64,000 nucleotides of DNA from Arcticibacter svalbardensis MN12-7. GTDB lineage: Bacteria; Bacteroidota; Bacteroidia; Sphingobacteriales; Sphingobacteriaceae. A program made the position numbers and the translations under genes. The notes beneath the pieces are model-generated. The model had not been told where the DNA came from. It made no database searches and saw only the letters and a program-made list of their open reading frames with translations. The stretch covers positions 20,556 to 84,555 of the forward strand of contig NZ_AQPN01000084.1 in the NCBI RefSeq assembly GCF_000403135.1, in the 5' to 3' direction. Positions 9,227-21,244 of this stretch are shown one piece after another (within the stretch, counting starts at the first letter, position 1; every line of letters starts with the position of its first letter).

Positions 9227-12043
9227 ATGAAAATACTATTCGTTATTGTTGGCCTCATACTGAGTAACATGGTTCAGGCACAATTTAAGTTTCCGGAAAA
9301 GATTGAGCGCAGTCATCCACGGTTAATGTCTCCCGATATTACCAAAGAACAGATTCTTCAGGAAATTAAAAATTCTCCAGAAGTTAAAAATGCGTATGGA
9401 AAATTTAAAAGTCGGATAGCTGGATATGTGAAGCAATATGAAACCGATCCGGAGTGGATGGCTTCACGTTTGCAAATGTATTGGAAAAGCCATGCCACTG
9501 ATGTTTTTATAAAAGGCGAATTTTATTCACATGCAGAAGGAAAGGCTCCAGTTCCAACAGTGCGTTTTACGGGAAGCAGGGATAATATTTGCAACTATAA
9601 TATGCCAAGTACTGAAGATGTTTTACCTTATATGGACGACGAAAGAGGTTTGTGGGTACAAAACAAAACAACGAAAAAATGGGAGTGGGCGGAACAATCA
9701 AAAACCGGTAGAGTTGTAGAAAATATCAACCAAAGGATAATGGAGTATGCAAGGGATGCCGCATTGGTTTATTTTATTGAAGGAGATACCCGATATGCTA
9801 AATTTGCTACCCACCTATTTGATGTGTACATGCATGGCATCTATTATCGAAATGTCCCTTATGATATAGAGCATGGAAATATACAGAACTTGGTCGGATA
9901 TACCTCATTTCAGGTAATAAAAGAAGGAGTAGTAGATCCTTTAGCCAGTTGTTACGATTATTTATATGGTTATTTAAAAGAAAATGCCAAGGATGAAATA
10001 CCTATTTATAGTACATCTTTTAAAAAGATGGCTGAACAGATTATTAAAAATGGGGTGCCAGATAACAATTGGAATTTAATACAGGCAAACATCGTTCTTC
10101 AGGTGGCATTTATTTTGGAAGATGATAGTAAATATGAAGATGGAAGAGGTTGCCAGTATTACTTGGATAGGATATTTAATAAAACGGAAGCGCGGCAGTG
10201 GGGAATTACAAAGCTTTTAAATCAAGGCTATGATCCACATAATGGTATTTGGGAAGAATGTGCTGGATACAGTATGGGAGTAACAAAAGATTTTACAAGT
10301 CTTATGATTACAATTCAAGATGCGGTGAACATTGATATTTTACCTGATATGCCTGTGCTTCCTAAAGCAGTTAATGTATTGCCTCAATATATGTTCCCCA
10401 ATAAATATGTTGTTGCTTTTGGTGATACACATTATGGTAAAGTAAGTCCCGAGGCGATATTTAATATGGTGAGAAATGCCCGGAAATTTGGTAAAGCAGA
10501 TCAGGAGAAGAAATATACCGCTATGGCACTCATGATAAATAATGCCAATGGTGATTCAATAGACCAGAATAGAAGGTCAAGAAATGCTTTCATGTCTCTT
10601 TTGACAGGTAATGGGACTGTTCTGGATAGAAATATACAGCCCGCAAATATTAACGATTATGTAACCCCCACTTTTTATGCACCAAATGTTAGCTGGTTGG
10701 CATTGCGTAACGGTTTCGACTCAAAACATGGTTTAATGATTTCACAGGCAGGCTCATTGGGTAATCACATGCATTCCAATGGCATTGCAATGGAATTATA
10801 TGGTAAAAATTATGTTTTGGGAGTGGAGGGAGGTCGTGGTTCAAGTTATTTTCAACCGGATTATCTCGAGTATTATTCCCAGTTTCCGGCACACAATACC
10901 GTATCTGTTAATGGGATATCACAATATAAGGCAATGAAAAGTGAGCAGCCTTTTAAGATGAATGCGGTATATCCTCAGTCTGAGCGAAAAACAGGATATT
11001 ATCCTGGAATTTCATTTTCAGATCTTTATTTCCTGGAACCCAAAACAAATGCCGATCAAACCCGCTTAATGGGTGTTGTTAGAACGGGTAAAACATCGGG
11101 TTACTATATTGATATATTCCGTTCAAAATGTAAGGCTGGAAATGACAAATACCATGATTATTTTTACCATAACATAGGTCAGAAACTTACCTTATCCGAC
11201 ACAAAAAATGAACTGCTAGCTTTAAGCCCAAGCAAACAATTATCATCTGCTGAAGGAGATATTAAGGCATACGATTATATATCGGATAAAGAATCGGTAA
11301 AGACGGATCAGGATTTTAGGGCCACCTTTGAATTGAACATACCTGGCGAAGAAAGGGTAAGCATGAATATGTGGATGAGAGGTGATGTTAACCGCGAAAT
11401 ATTTAAAGTCAAAACACCTCACTCTGAAGCTATGCGTGACGCAATGATTCCAAATGATATTGCAAAAATGCCTCTTTTAACAACCATAGTGCGTAACAAT
11501 GGTGAAGCATGGAAACATCCATTTGTTGCAGTATATGAACCGACAACCGAAAGTGAACCAGCAACCATAAAAAACATCACATCATTTAAGGCAAATGGAG
11601 CTTCCGATGCTTTTGTTGGACTCAAAATTGAAAGTTTATCTAATCGGACGGATTACATCTTTTCTTCCGACACTTTTACACCCTGTACCTTTCAGAATAT
11701 TTCATTTAGCGGAACTTTTGGTATAGTAACAAAAGAGCTGGATAAAACCACGCTATTTCTTGGATCAGGCAACGCGATTAAAAATGAAGGCTATTCAATT
11801 AAAGTAAAGGAAAATGGCTCAAGTTCGGCAACGCTAGAATATAATAGTAATACGATACACCTTACCACTGATTCAACCATTGTTTTAACAATTCCAGATA
11901 AATATAAAAAAGGAGAAATTGTTCTTTGTTATGGATCAAGCGAGATAAAAGGAGAACGCCAAAAAGACCAGGGGATTGAAAGTGTTAGATTTACCGTACC
12001 AGCCATTCCCTATCAAGAGGTAAAAGTGAAAATAAAAAAATAG
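9227..12043 (+). CDS. Secreted heparinase II/III-family polysaccharide lyase
   Basis: The 938-aa protein has a signal peptide (MKILFVIVGLILSNMVQAQ). It then has an alpha-helical toroid-like half (about 100-450) with NNWNLIQANIV near 280 and EECAGYSMG near 345, and a beta-rich half starting near 480 with GNHMHSNGIAMELYGKNYVLGVEGG near 512. These Asn, Tyr and His positions match the heparinase II/III layout (PL12/PL21/PL17 type). Such enzymes cleave uronic-acid-containing polysaccharides by beta-elimination in the periplasm. At 938 aa it is longer than characterised heparinases (about 650-770 aa), mostly through its C-terminal beta region; the substrate is open. No SusC/D pair or sulfatase is adjacent, unusual for a Bacteroidota glycan locus, and remnants flank it on both sides. 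Confidence 0.78.
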   Translation: MKILFVIVGLILSNMVQAQFKFPEKIERSHPRLMSPDITKEQILQEIKNSPEVKNAYGKFKSRIAGYVKQYETDPEWMASRLQMYWKSHATDVFIKGEFYSHAEGKAPVPTVRFTGSRDNICNYNMPSTEDVLPYMDDERGLWVQNKTTKKWEWAEQSKTGRVVENINQRIMEYARDAALVYFIEGDTRYAKFATHLFDVYMHGIYYRNVPYDIEHGNIQNLVGYTSFQVIKEGVVDPLASCYDYLYGYLKENAKDEIPIYSTSFKKMAEQIIKNGVPDNNWNLIQANIVLQVAFILEDDSKYEDGRGCQYYLDRIFNKTEARQWGITKLLNQGYDPHNGIWEECAGYSMGVTKDFTSLMITIQDAVNIDILPDMPVLPKAVNVLPQYMFPNKYVVAFGDTHYGKVSPEAIFNMVRNARKFGKADQEKKYTAMALMINNANGDSIDQNRRSRNAFMSLLTGNGTVLDRNIQPANINDYVTPTFYAPNVSWLALRNGFDSKHGLMISQAGSLGNHMHSNGIAMELYGKNYVLGVEGGRGSSYFQPDYLEYYSQFPAHNTVSVNGISQYKAMKSEQPFKMNAVYPQSERKTGYYPGISFSDLYFLEPKTNADQTRLMGVVRTGKTSGYYIDIFRSKCKAGNDKYHDYFYHNIGQKLTLSDTKNELLALSPSKQLSSAEGDIKAYDYISDKESVKTDQDFRATFELNIPGEERVSMNMWMRGDVNREIFKVKTPHSEAMRDAMIPNDIAKMPLLTTIVRNNGEAWKHPFVAVYEPTTESEPATIKNITSFKANGASDAFVGLKIESLSNRTDYIFSSDTFTPCTFQNISFSGTFGIVTKELDKTTLFLGSGNAIKNEGYSIKVKENGSSSATLEYNSNTIHLTTDSTIVLTIPDKYKKGEIVLCYGSSEIKGERQKDQGIESVRFTVPAIPYQEVKVKIKK

Positions 12044-12255
12044 GTAATATTTGTCGAACAGGGTTTCCCCGCTCTGCTTGAATGCTACCCGGTCAATCTG
12101 GCCCATCTTTTTAGAGTGCTCCGCATTCTTGCCCCGCGAAGTATTCATCGGGCTCAGTTTGATCTTGTTCGTGGCATTCTTAAGGCTGACAATGACCTGT
12201 CTGGAATTACTAAATTTGACTGGAGGAAATTTGAAAGACAGATTTAAATAAATTA
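12040..12255 (-). pseudogene. Unidentified minus-strand gene fragment
   Basis: On the minus strand about 70 codons read as ordinary protein (FKFPPVKFSNSRQVIVSLKN, then KLSPMNTSRGKNAEHSKKMG, ending LFDKYY). The stretch has no start of its own, and its GC content is visibly higher than its surroundings. It overlaps the stop region of the lyase gene. I do not recognise the family. It is probably the severed end of a mobile-element gene; the plus-strand frame through the same bases looks less protein-like. Confidence 0.35.
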
Positions 12256-12266
12256 AATTTGATATT

Positions 12267-12446
12267 TTGAATAAACAAATGTTTGATGACTCCTTTAAAA
12301 CGATGGCTGTAGAATTAACGCATGCCAAGGGATCAGTTAAAGAGGTAGCCGATGATGAATTAGCTAAAGACAATGAGATCAAAAGTGAGGGTGTTGGAAT
12401 TGCTGGAGCACGAACAACACAATGGGATAGATTCGAGAAACTTTGA
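12267..12446 (+). pseudogene. IS3-family transposase OrfA remnant
   Basis: A short frame (TTG 12267 or ATG 12279 to TGA 12444-12446) begins MFDDSFKTMAVELTHAKGSV followed by KEVADDEL. This matches the start of the helix-turn-helix OrfA of IS3-group elements, whose usual form is DDSFKxMAVEL..AKGSVK..AEELGI. After that the reading becomes unrelated to OrfA, so the gene is broken. No OrfB and no clear terminal inverted repeats are visible. Confidence 0.65.
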
Positions 12447-12684
12447 AAGATGGCTACTAACAATGAATTACAAAGACTTACAAAATATCCTACAGATACT
12501 ACAAAACGACTTTTTGAAAGAACATTGCAAGGCTCTGATTAATTTCGCCACAATACTTTAGGCAAATACATGTTCATAGCCTTAACCCGGTATCCTAACC
12601 CTACTTTTGCTTATATTAAAATTAAAATCAAATTGACGGAATATGATAAAAGTGATGTTAAGGATGAAATGTATACTGAAAAGT
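12447..12684. other. Degenerate stretch without a recognisable gene
   Basis: Two very short frames start at 12450 (MATNNELQRL, 30 codons) and at an ATG near 12569 (MFIALTRYPN, 38 codons). Neither matches a family I know, and both look like debris downstream of the IS3 remnant. Confidence 0.4.
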
Positions 12685-12715
12685 AAAGGCCTTTGAGATA
12701 ATCTCAAAAGCCTTT
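12685..12715 (+). terminator. Rho-independent terminator
   Basis: AAAGGCCTTTGAGAT (12685-12699) pairs with ATCTCAAAAGCCTTT (12701-12715) with one mismatch, followed by TT. It closes the rightward remnant region before the convergent katG. Confidence 0.7.
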
Positions 12716-12798
12716 TTATGCTTATTGTCTAATAATTATATATTATGTAAAATCATAAGTTGCAAAAGCTAGAATTAGACTAGCTTATTACCAACAAT

Positions 12799-15078
<2,280 letters not shown>

Positions 15079-15351
15079 TTACAAGTTTATTTATTGACCA
15101 CTTTATATGTTTTGGCAATTATAAAGCACTATAAAATTATGCTATTGAATGAAATAATCACAATCATTTATTTCTATGTTAAATAGATAATGTCTATTAG
15201 GCAAAAACCTCTATCAAAAGATATCGACTCAGTTTTTGCACCATTTCATATCTCTATTAAAAAAAATATTTATTAGCAAAAAATTAATACGTAGCTTTAA
15301 ATAACTAATAATGAAACTACTGACTTAAATTCTAGCCTACACTATTTTGAT

Positions 15352-16134
15352 ATGAAAGAAATTAAAACATCATACTTTGATTTTTTAAAAAAATCAAGAA
15401 ATAGAAACGGAACTGAATTACCTGAAGTGAACGATTTAATTGAGCAATTTAATCGTGAATCAATCAGCAATCATTTTTTTCCTCATGTTTTTTATTTCAG
15501 CGATTATATACAGAATACCAACTATTTCAGACCGTTTTCAAGCAGGTATTTCCTTGGCTATACTTCTGAATTCTTATTAAAAACAGATGCCTTGTTTTTT
15601 AATAGAATGAGGGACCAAAAGGATATGGAAATTTTCGATGAGCAAATATTTCCTGATCAAATGGCTTTTTTAGCCAATCATAAAGGTGATAAAAATGTAG
15701 AGTATACATTTATCACGAATTTCCGATTAAAAAACTATAGTGATACGTGGTCGTCACTAGTGCAACGCACCCATTATCTTTTTAATGATCATTCCATAAT
15801 GCCTGTTGCATCCATCAATTCGTTAACAGATTTTACTTATCTTAAAAATGATTTAACAATTAATCATTTAATAGAAAAATGTGAAGAATGCCACGAGAAA
15901 ACTGTAATAGAAAGCAAATGTTATTACCCAAATAACAAGAGCGACATTTTCAGTAAACGTGAGGTAGATGTATTGAAACTGGCGAGTCAGGGAATGGGGA
16001 GTAAACAAATAGCAGATCAGTTAAATATCAGTATTCACACCATCAATAACCACAGAAGAAATATGCTGGTAAGATCTAACTGCAAAAACTTCTTACAACT
16101 AGTAGATATTGCCGTTAAATCCGGGGTTCTTTAG
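15352..16134 (+). CDS. LuxR-type (FixJ/NarL HTH) transcription regulator
   Basis: In the 260-aa protein, residues about 1-190 form an uncharacterised sensory-like domain and residues about 197-258 a LuxR HTH: FSKREVDVLKLASQGMGSKQ, then IADQLNISIHTINNHRRNML. In Bacteroidota such PAS-like plus LuxR proteins are one-component regulators. It is divergent from katG, which it may regulate. It is also convergent with, and only 5 bases from, the last eCIS gene, so transcription from the two could interfere. No receiver domain is present. Confidence 0.8.
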   Translation: MKEIKTSYFDFLKKSRNRNGTELPEVNDLIEQFNRESISNHFFPHVFYFSDYIQNTNYFRPFSSRYFLGYTSEFLLKTDALFFNRMRDQKDMEIFDEQIFPDQMAFLANHKGDKNVEYTFITNFRLKNYSDTWSSLVQRTHYLFNDHSIMPVASINSLTDFTYLKNDLTINHLIEKCEECHEKTVIESKCYYPNNKSDIFSKREVDVLKLASQGMGSKQIADQLNISIHTINNHRRNMLVRSNCKNFLQLVDIAVKSGVL

Positions 16135-16139
16135 CCGGT

Positions 16140-19100
16140 CTACAATTCATCCCTCATTCCAAATTTAACCTGTACTATTTCTTTCCATGAATTGGCATTT
16201 TGGAACATCAATTCTAAATTGTCAGCATCAAGGGCTTTTAGCCAGTTTTCTGCTTGTGCTTTTTCTTCAATGTGATCCAGACTAATGCGCCGTTCCTGAT
16301 TGGTAACATTTCCTCTGGTAGTAGCCTCTTTACCTTGCGGACCAAGTACAGCAAGTGGAGCTCCATCACCTTCCATTTCAAAACCATTCTTTTTCAAGAA
16401 TTCTACCGCAGCAGGATCTCGTTTTACATTTTCCCAAAATTTACGTCTTGCGGTATGATACATTTCAATTACGGTTTCTTTTTTATAATCGGTAACTTGC
16501 TTGCCTTTCAGAACATCCTTACGTGCTGACTCCCAGTGCGCTTTAAGCTCATCAATATCCGAAATCTTTCTTCCCATTACCTTATTAATCCGATCCATTG
16601 CTTTTTTAAATCCACCTTTACCCAGTTCTTTAATTTCAGCATCAGTCATTAGGTCAGTAGCATCGATCTGCCTTCTTTGGCGTTTAGGTATTTTGGTATC
16701 ATCAATTCTATAGCCAGACTTAGCGCCCCCGGTTACATTAGCTGCATCCATAGCTTCAAGCGCATTGTCCACTTCTTTATCCGTCATTCCGAACAGATGT
16801 TTTCTTAAATCATCAGCTTCTTTCAATTTACTTTCAAATACAGCTGCATCGTTCGCCACCCTTTTTGCCTCATCTTTATTTCCTTTTGCAGCCGCGTCTT
16901 TCGCTCTTGCTTCAAGATCAGTCATTTCTTTGTTAATCCAAGGATCTTTTTCAAGAACCTCATTGTATTTCATACGCAAATCCGAACAGAAATCTGAACA
17001 ACGAATAATACGTCCTTTTTCCGTAACCGTTAAATTATGCTGTTTATCTACTGTTTGACTTTTGCCCATTTCAAACACAGTGGATTCTTTCCAGGCAAGT
17101 TCACCTTGTTGTGCTAATGGAGCTACTTTTCCAGGTTCAGTGTTACTGCTTTTATTTCTAATAAATGGAGGTGCCTGATCGGTTGGTTTTCCATGTTCAT
17201 CAACCCATCCCCTTTCATGGAATGACTGGTACTTGCTTTTTTCGATACGTGCGGTTAAATGTTCTCCAATATCTTTTACTTTACTGAAAGATGCAAATGC
17301 AAGCATTGCTCCTTGCTGTATGGCTTCCATGGTAATTTGTTGCAGCATTTCGTCTTCTTCAGCTTTTGAGAGACCTAGCGATTTAACTGCCGCAATATCA
17401 TCCTGAACTTTTAACCCGACGAGCACTGCATTGCCTGTTAACTCTACTCCATCGTAAATGAGTAAAAGTTTATCTAGTCTTTGGATAGTTACTGCCCTTT
17501 GAATGGCACCTACTGATCTGCTTAAGGTAGCTGTTAATCTACCTACAGTGCCAAATACTTGTACAACAGCTCCAATAATACTGACCACATCTATCGCAAA
17601 CTCTGCATCAAGCTCAAAGGTTCCCTGGTCGACATGCTTATAAATGTTCCGTGCTGCCAATGCCGCTCCTGCCACAGCGGTACCAATTCCTAAGGCCATG
17701 ACGATACCACCAATTGCGGCTGCAGATGCCGGAGCAAGAGTTCCCATTGATAAAACAGCTCCAGCAATTAATAGCACAATACCTATAACAGCCAATGCCT
17801 GAGCAAGATATTCAGTAGCTGTAGTTACAGAATCAACTTCTCCTCTATATGATGTTCCAGCTACACGGTATATAATTTTACCGTTTCCATATTTATTGTC
17901 TTCACCAAATTTGATAAATGCACTGTTTATAGCATCCTTTTCTGTTGAAGACTCTTCGCCAACATAGGTCATATCCTTTTTAGAGGAATCGAAAGTTACA
18001 TCCAATAGCATCATTTTATAGTTTCCGTCTTTGGGGTCGCTATCTTCGTGATGACCTATAATTAAAATCAACGGAACCAAATTACCGTCTTCTTGCTTAA
18101 CCAATGCGGCTACGCACCTTTGTGTTGGGAGATCTTTTCTGAGCTTTTCATTGCCCGTCATCCGAACGATACGTTTGTCAAGTTTTATAAGATCATCGTA
18201 TTGTTTTTGAATAAGTTTGGTATACTCATCAACGGCGGTTATATCTCCGGTTTTATAATCAAAAATCTGACGAATTAATATATATAGATGGAACAGGTCC
18301 GGATCAAGAGCCTTAAGTCTTAACATGAAAGGATCATGGGTCTTATCACCTGAAAAACCGATACTCCTGGCTCGATCGTCTAATATGAATTTTTTAAGTT
18401 CGCCAGCTTTTTTAATCAGATCCTGTGTTTCAGCGGCATCTTTTTTGGTGAGTTTACGCAGATCAGATTCTTTCTCTCTGGCTTCCATTTCCTTGATCTG
18501 ATCAAGAAGGAGTTTCTTCTTTATCGGATCTTTTTCTGCTTCGGCTTGTTTCTTGAGCTCTTCAATGGCATTTGGATCTGCCAGCGCAAATGCTGATGCA
18601 AGATCCTTCGCATTTTTAATTGTAAATGGATAAGCTGCCAAACTTGCCTGCCTTTTCACTTTCCAATCGTCGGGAAATGAAACATAGGCTTTAGATGTCA
18701 ATAAAAATTCCCCCTCGCCCAGATCACTCATTTTTACTTCCTGTTCCCAATCCCTATCTACTTCATAACTTTTTTTAGAACTTCCAAATGATGATCCATT
18801 TTTAAGTACATACTCCTTACTAAAGGAAACAAATTGATCTGGAGTGACCTGCGGATTGTTTTTTAAAACGTTTAAATCATCAGGCAATGGATAAATATTC
18901 CATGAATAGAAATTATTCATTGCCATGTGAAGTAAAGTAAGATTTAGCAAATTGTTGCCGTGTACGGATGCTGTGTCAAGCACCATTCTGAAATTATTAC
19001 TCGCTACTGTAGCTGTGTTTCTATCGGCACTTAGGTTGCGGGGGAAGATGTTAGCAGGATAAGGCGGAAGAATAGTTGGATCACCTTTTTGGTCTTTATC

Positions 19101-21221
19101 GCCAACTTTTACATCCATATTATCCGTAGTAATATTACCACTTCTAATGGCTCCAGCAGCTTTCCGAACCATTGGAGCCCAATCTGCCGCTTTATCTGTT
19201 TCTTTTAAAGCGATCGGAATTGTGCCTCCTATAAGTTCAGGCAGTTCAGTTATCGATGCCTCTTTTTTAATTTTATATATCCAAACCCTTAGATAAACGT
19301 TTTCCGTTTCAGCTTCCTTCTGGATGCTTATGCTTAGTTTATCTGGAAAATCAGTAGCTTCCTTTTCACTTTTCCTCTGTTTAGAAAGTATTTCTTCTAT
19401 TTGTTGTCTTAGTTTTATTGCCCAGGCAAATTTATTGCCTTTAGTTTGCGGAGTGCTGTCAATGTCTGTAATTTCTTTCTGTTCGTCTTTCTTAATATCT
19501 GCCTCATCAATCATCAATTTAACCTTCGTGTACAGTTTCTGTACTACCTCTACTGTATAAATATCTTTATCATTCGCAGCATCCCATTCAGACTTTAATA
19601 CAGTGAGATAGCTTTCACTTTTCCCTTTTTCGACTTCAATTGTCCAGGCATCGGCACCTTTTGTGATCTGTACTTTATCTGACCCGTAAAAGAATATCCG
19701 ATCTGGCAAATTAGGATTATCTTTATTTGCGGCACGATCCTCCGCTATTTTAGCTTCAATTCTCTTTTTTAAATCTTTAAACCAATCCGGATAGTTTGTA
19801 CTTAAAACAGGACCTTCTTTTTTATCCTTATCTCTTTTATCCGTCGTTGAAAAACTACCTGCGGGAATAAAGGCGACAGCGAAACCTATTCCTTCAGCTT
19901 TAGAATGAAAATCTTTCCTCTCTGCATCTATGGAAAACCAAGTATCAAGCTGCAGCTCTTTATCATCAAGATCTGCAGCTTTTTTATCCTCGGGGGTTTC
20001 ACCCTTCCAACCCATGAGTGCATATTTTAAAATTTTATCTCCATCTGCCTGTTCTACCTCAACCATTCCAAGTAATGCAAATTTGTTACCCACAGTTTGG
20101 ATGAGATAATGATTTCCAAAGGCTATGGAACGGAATGTGTAAGTAGCTTGTATGGTTTTTTCAAACCCAGTTACATCACCCTTTATGGAGTACAACACTG
20201 CGGTAGTACCACTTATAATCAGGACATGATGTAAACTTCCAATACCTTGAATTTCATCATACGCTCCTAATAAAGTATAAACAATGACATCCGCCTCGTT
20301 GCCTGTAGACTGTAAATAACTTTCGCCCAGGTCTCCAGGTTTACGTTGAATTTCTTCCTCTGCTTCACAATGCGCACATTTCCGTTGTATTGACAAATCA
20401 TTTAAGCCTGTATTAGGATCATCTGGTGGTGGAGCAAAACTTTGTTTTTGAATCCCAATACTGTTTTTTTGTAGAACTTCTGGTTTAATCTCGGGAACAG
20501 GTGTAGAAACAGCCTCATAATTTACCTGCGAATTCAATTCGTGTTTTCGCTGTAAGAAAGAGTGCTCCCTATCCGGGGTTAAACTTTCGGATTTCATATT
20601 TATATGATTCCCTCCTTGTTGTATAGTATGCGTTAATTCGTGAGCTAATAATTGTTTCCCTTCTGATGATTGGGGTTGATATTGACTTTGATTGAAATAG
20701 ATATCATTGCCAACAGTAAATGCTTTAGCGTTAAGCTCTCTACTTAATTGAACAGCATTTGAATCAGTATGGATATTTACATTGCTAAAATCGCTACCAA
20801 AACGACTTGACATAAAGGTTTGAGTGGTATCATCTAAAGATGATCCATTTCCCCTTGAATTGTGAATATTTTGAGAGACCTGATCTGAAGCTGAAGTAGG
20901 ATTTCCTATACTTTTTCGCTGAATAAAAGTCGTTACAGTATCAGATAATGGCTTTTTATGGATAGATTCTTCTTTCTTTTCTTCCGCTTCACACTCGTTA
21001 CATTTGCGTTGCAGAAAATTTGATTCGGGCATACGCATTACATGGTCTGCTACCTCATCCGCCTCTTTTTCCAACGGATCATCCGGAGCACCAACATTTA
21101 GCTTTGTCTGAAAAAAGAATCCAGGTTGCCCATCTACTTTAAGTACATCAGATTGCAAATTTTCCTGCACTGCAGATTGTGCAGGTAAGTTTACTGGTTC
21201 CGGAACAGATACTTCTTTCAT
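16140..21221 (-). CDS. Giant DUF4157 protein, probable eCIS payload with nuclease-like C-terminus
   Basis: The 1693-aa protein opens with the leader shared with the two genes before it: FFFQTKLNVGAPDDPLEKEA near 36, then QRKCNEC at 71-77. DUF4157 follows with HELTH at 194-198, and a second CxxC copy (IQRKCAHCEAEEE) is at 279-290. The long middle is unfamiliar, with lysine-rich helical stretches. Residues about 1135-1200 are a hydrophobic Gly/Ala-rich segment that could insert in membrane. Near 1645-1685 the pattern ISLDHIEE...LDADNLELMFQNANSWKE resembles an HNH/EndoVII-type toxin nuclease. As the last gene of the eCIS operon it is most likely a delivered toxin. The nuclease assignment is inference from a short motif; no immunity gene is visible. 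Confidence 0.6.
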   Translation of the reverse strand: MKEVSVPEPVNLPAQSAVQENLQSDVLKVDGQPGFFFQTKLNVGAPDDPLEKEADEVADHVMRMPESNFLQRKCNECEAEEKKEESIHKKPLSDTVTTFIQRKSIGNPTSASDQVSQNIHNSRGNGSSLDDTTQTFMSSRFGSDFSNVNIHTDSNAVQLSRELNAKAFTVGNDIYFNQSQYQPQSSEGKQLLAHELTHTIQQGGNHINMKSESLTPDREHSFLQRKHELNSQVNYEAVSTPVPEIKPEVLQKNSIGIQKQSFAPPPDDPNTGLNDLSIQRKCAHCEAEEEIQRKPGDLGESYLQSTGNEADVIVYTLLGAYDEIQGIGSLHHVLIISGTTAVLYSIKGDVTGFEKTIQATYTFRSIAFGNHYLIQTVGNKFALLGMVEVEQADGDKILKYALMGWKGETPEDKKAADLDDKELQLDTWFSIDAERKDFHSKAEGIGFAVAFIPAGSFSTTDKRDKDKKEGPVLSTNYPDWFKDLKKRIEAKIAEDRAANKDNPNLPDRIFFYGSDKVQITKGADAWTIEVEKGKSESYLTVLKSEWDAANDKDIYTVEVVQKLYTKVKLMIDEADIKKDEQKEITDIDSTPQTKGNKFAWAIKLRQQIEEILSKQRKSEKEATDFPDKLSISIQKEAETENVYLRVWIYKIKKEASITELPELIGGTIPIALKETDKAADWAPMVRKAAGAIRSGNITTDNMDVKVGDKDQKGDPTILPPYPANIFPRNLSADRNTATVASNNFRMVLDTASVHGNNLLNLTLLHMAMNNFYSWNIYPLPDDLNVLKNNPQVTPDQFVSFSKEYVLKNGSSFGSSKKSYEVDRDWEQEVKMSDLGEGEFLLTSKAYVSFPDDWKVKRQASLAAYPFTIKNAKDLASAFALADPNAIEELKKQAEAEKDPIKKKLLLDQIKEMEAREKESDLRKLTKKDAAETQDLIKKAGELKKFILDDRARSIGFSGDKTHDPFMLRLKALDPDLFHLYILIRQIFDYKTGDITAVDEYTKLIQKQYDDLIKLDKRIVRMTGNEKLRKDLPTQRCVAALVKQEDGNLVPLILIIGHHEDSDPKDGNYKMMLLDVTFDSSKKDMTYVGEESSTEKDAINSAFIKFGEDNKYGNGKIIYRVAGTSYRGEVDSVTTATEYLAQALAVIGIVLLIAGAVLSMGTLAPASAAAIGGIVMALGIGTAVAGAALAARNIYKHVDQGTFELDAEFAIDVVSIIGAVVQVFGTVGRLTATLSRSVGAIQRAVTIQRLDKLLLIYDGVELTGNAVLVGLKVQDDIAAVKSLGLSKAEEDEMLQQITMEAIQQGAMLAFASFSKVKDIGEHLTARIEKSKYQSFHERGWVDEHGKPTDQAPPFIRNKSSNTEPGKVAPLAQQGELAWKESTVFEMGKSQTVDKQHNLTVTEKGRIIRCSDFCSDLRMKYNEVLEKDPWINKEMTDLEARAKDAAAKGNKDEAKRVANDAAVFESKLKEADDLRKHLFGMTDKEVDNALEAMDAANVTGGAKSGYRIDDTKIPKRQRRQIDATDLMTDAEIKELGKGGFKKAMDRINKVMGRKISDIDELKAHWESARKDVLKGKQVTDYKKETVIEMYHTARRKFWENVKRDPAAVEFLKKNGFEMEGDGAPLAVLGPQGKEATTRGNVTNQERRISLDHIEEKAQAENWLKALDADNLELMFQNANSWKEIVQVKFGMRDEL

Positions 21222-21244
21222 GCGAATTATTACATGTGGATTAT

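Noticed and set aside
11936..12463. A 175-aa minus-strand gene
   Set aside because: The frame spans the lyase 3' end and the IS3 remnant antisense; only the central ~70 codons look like protein, and that part is listed as a fragment.
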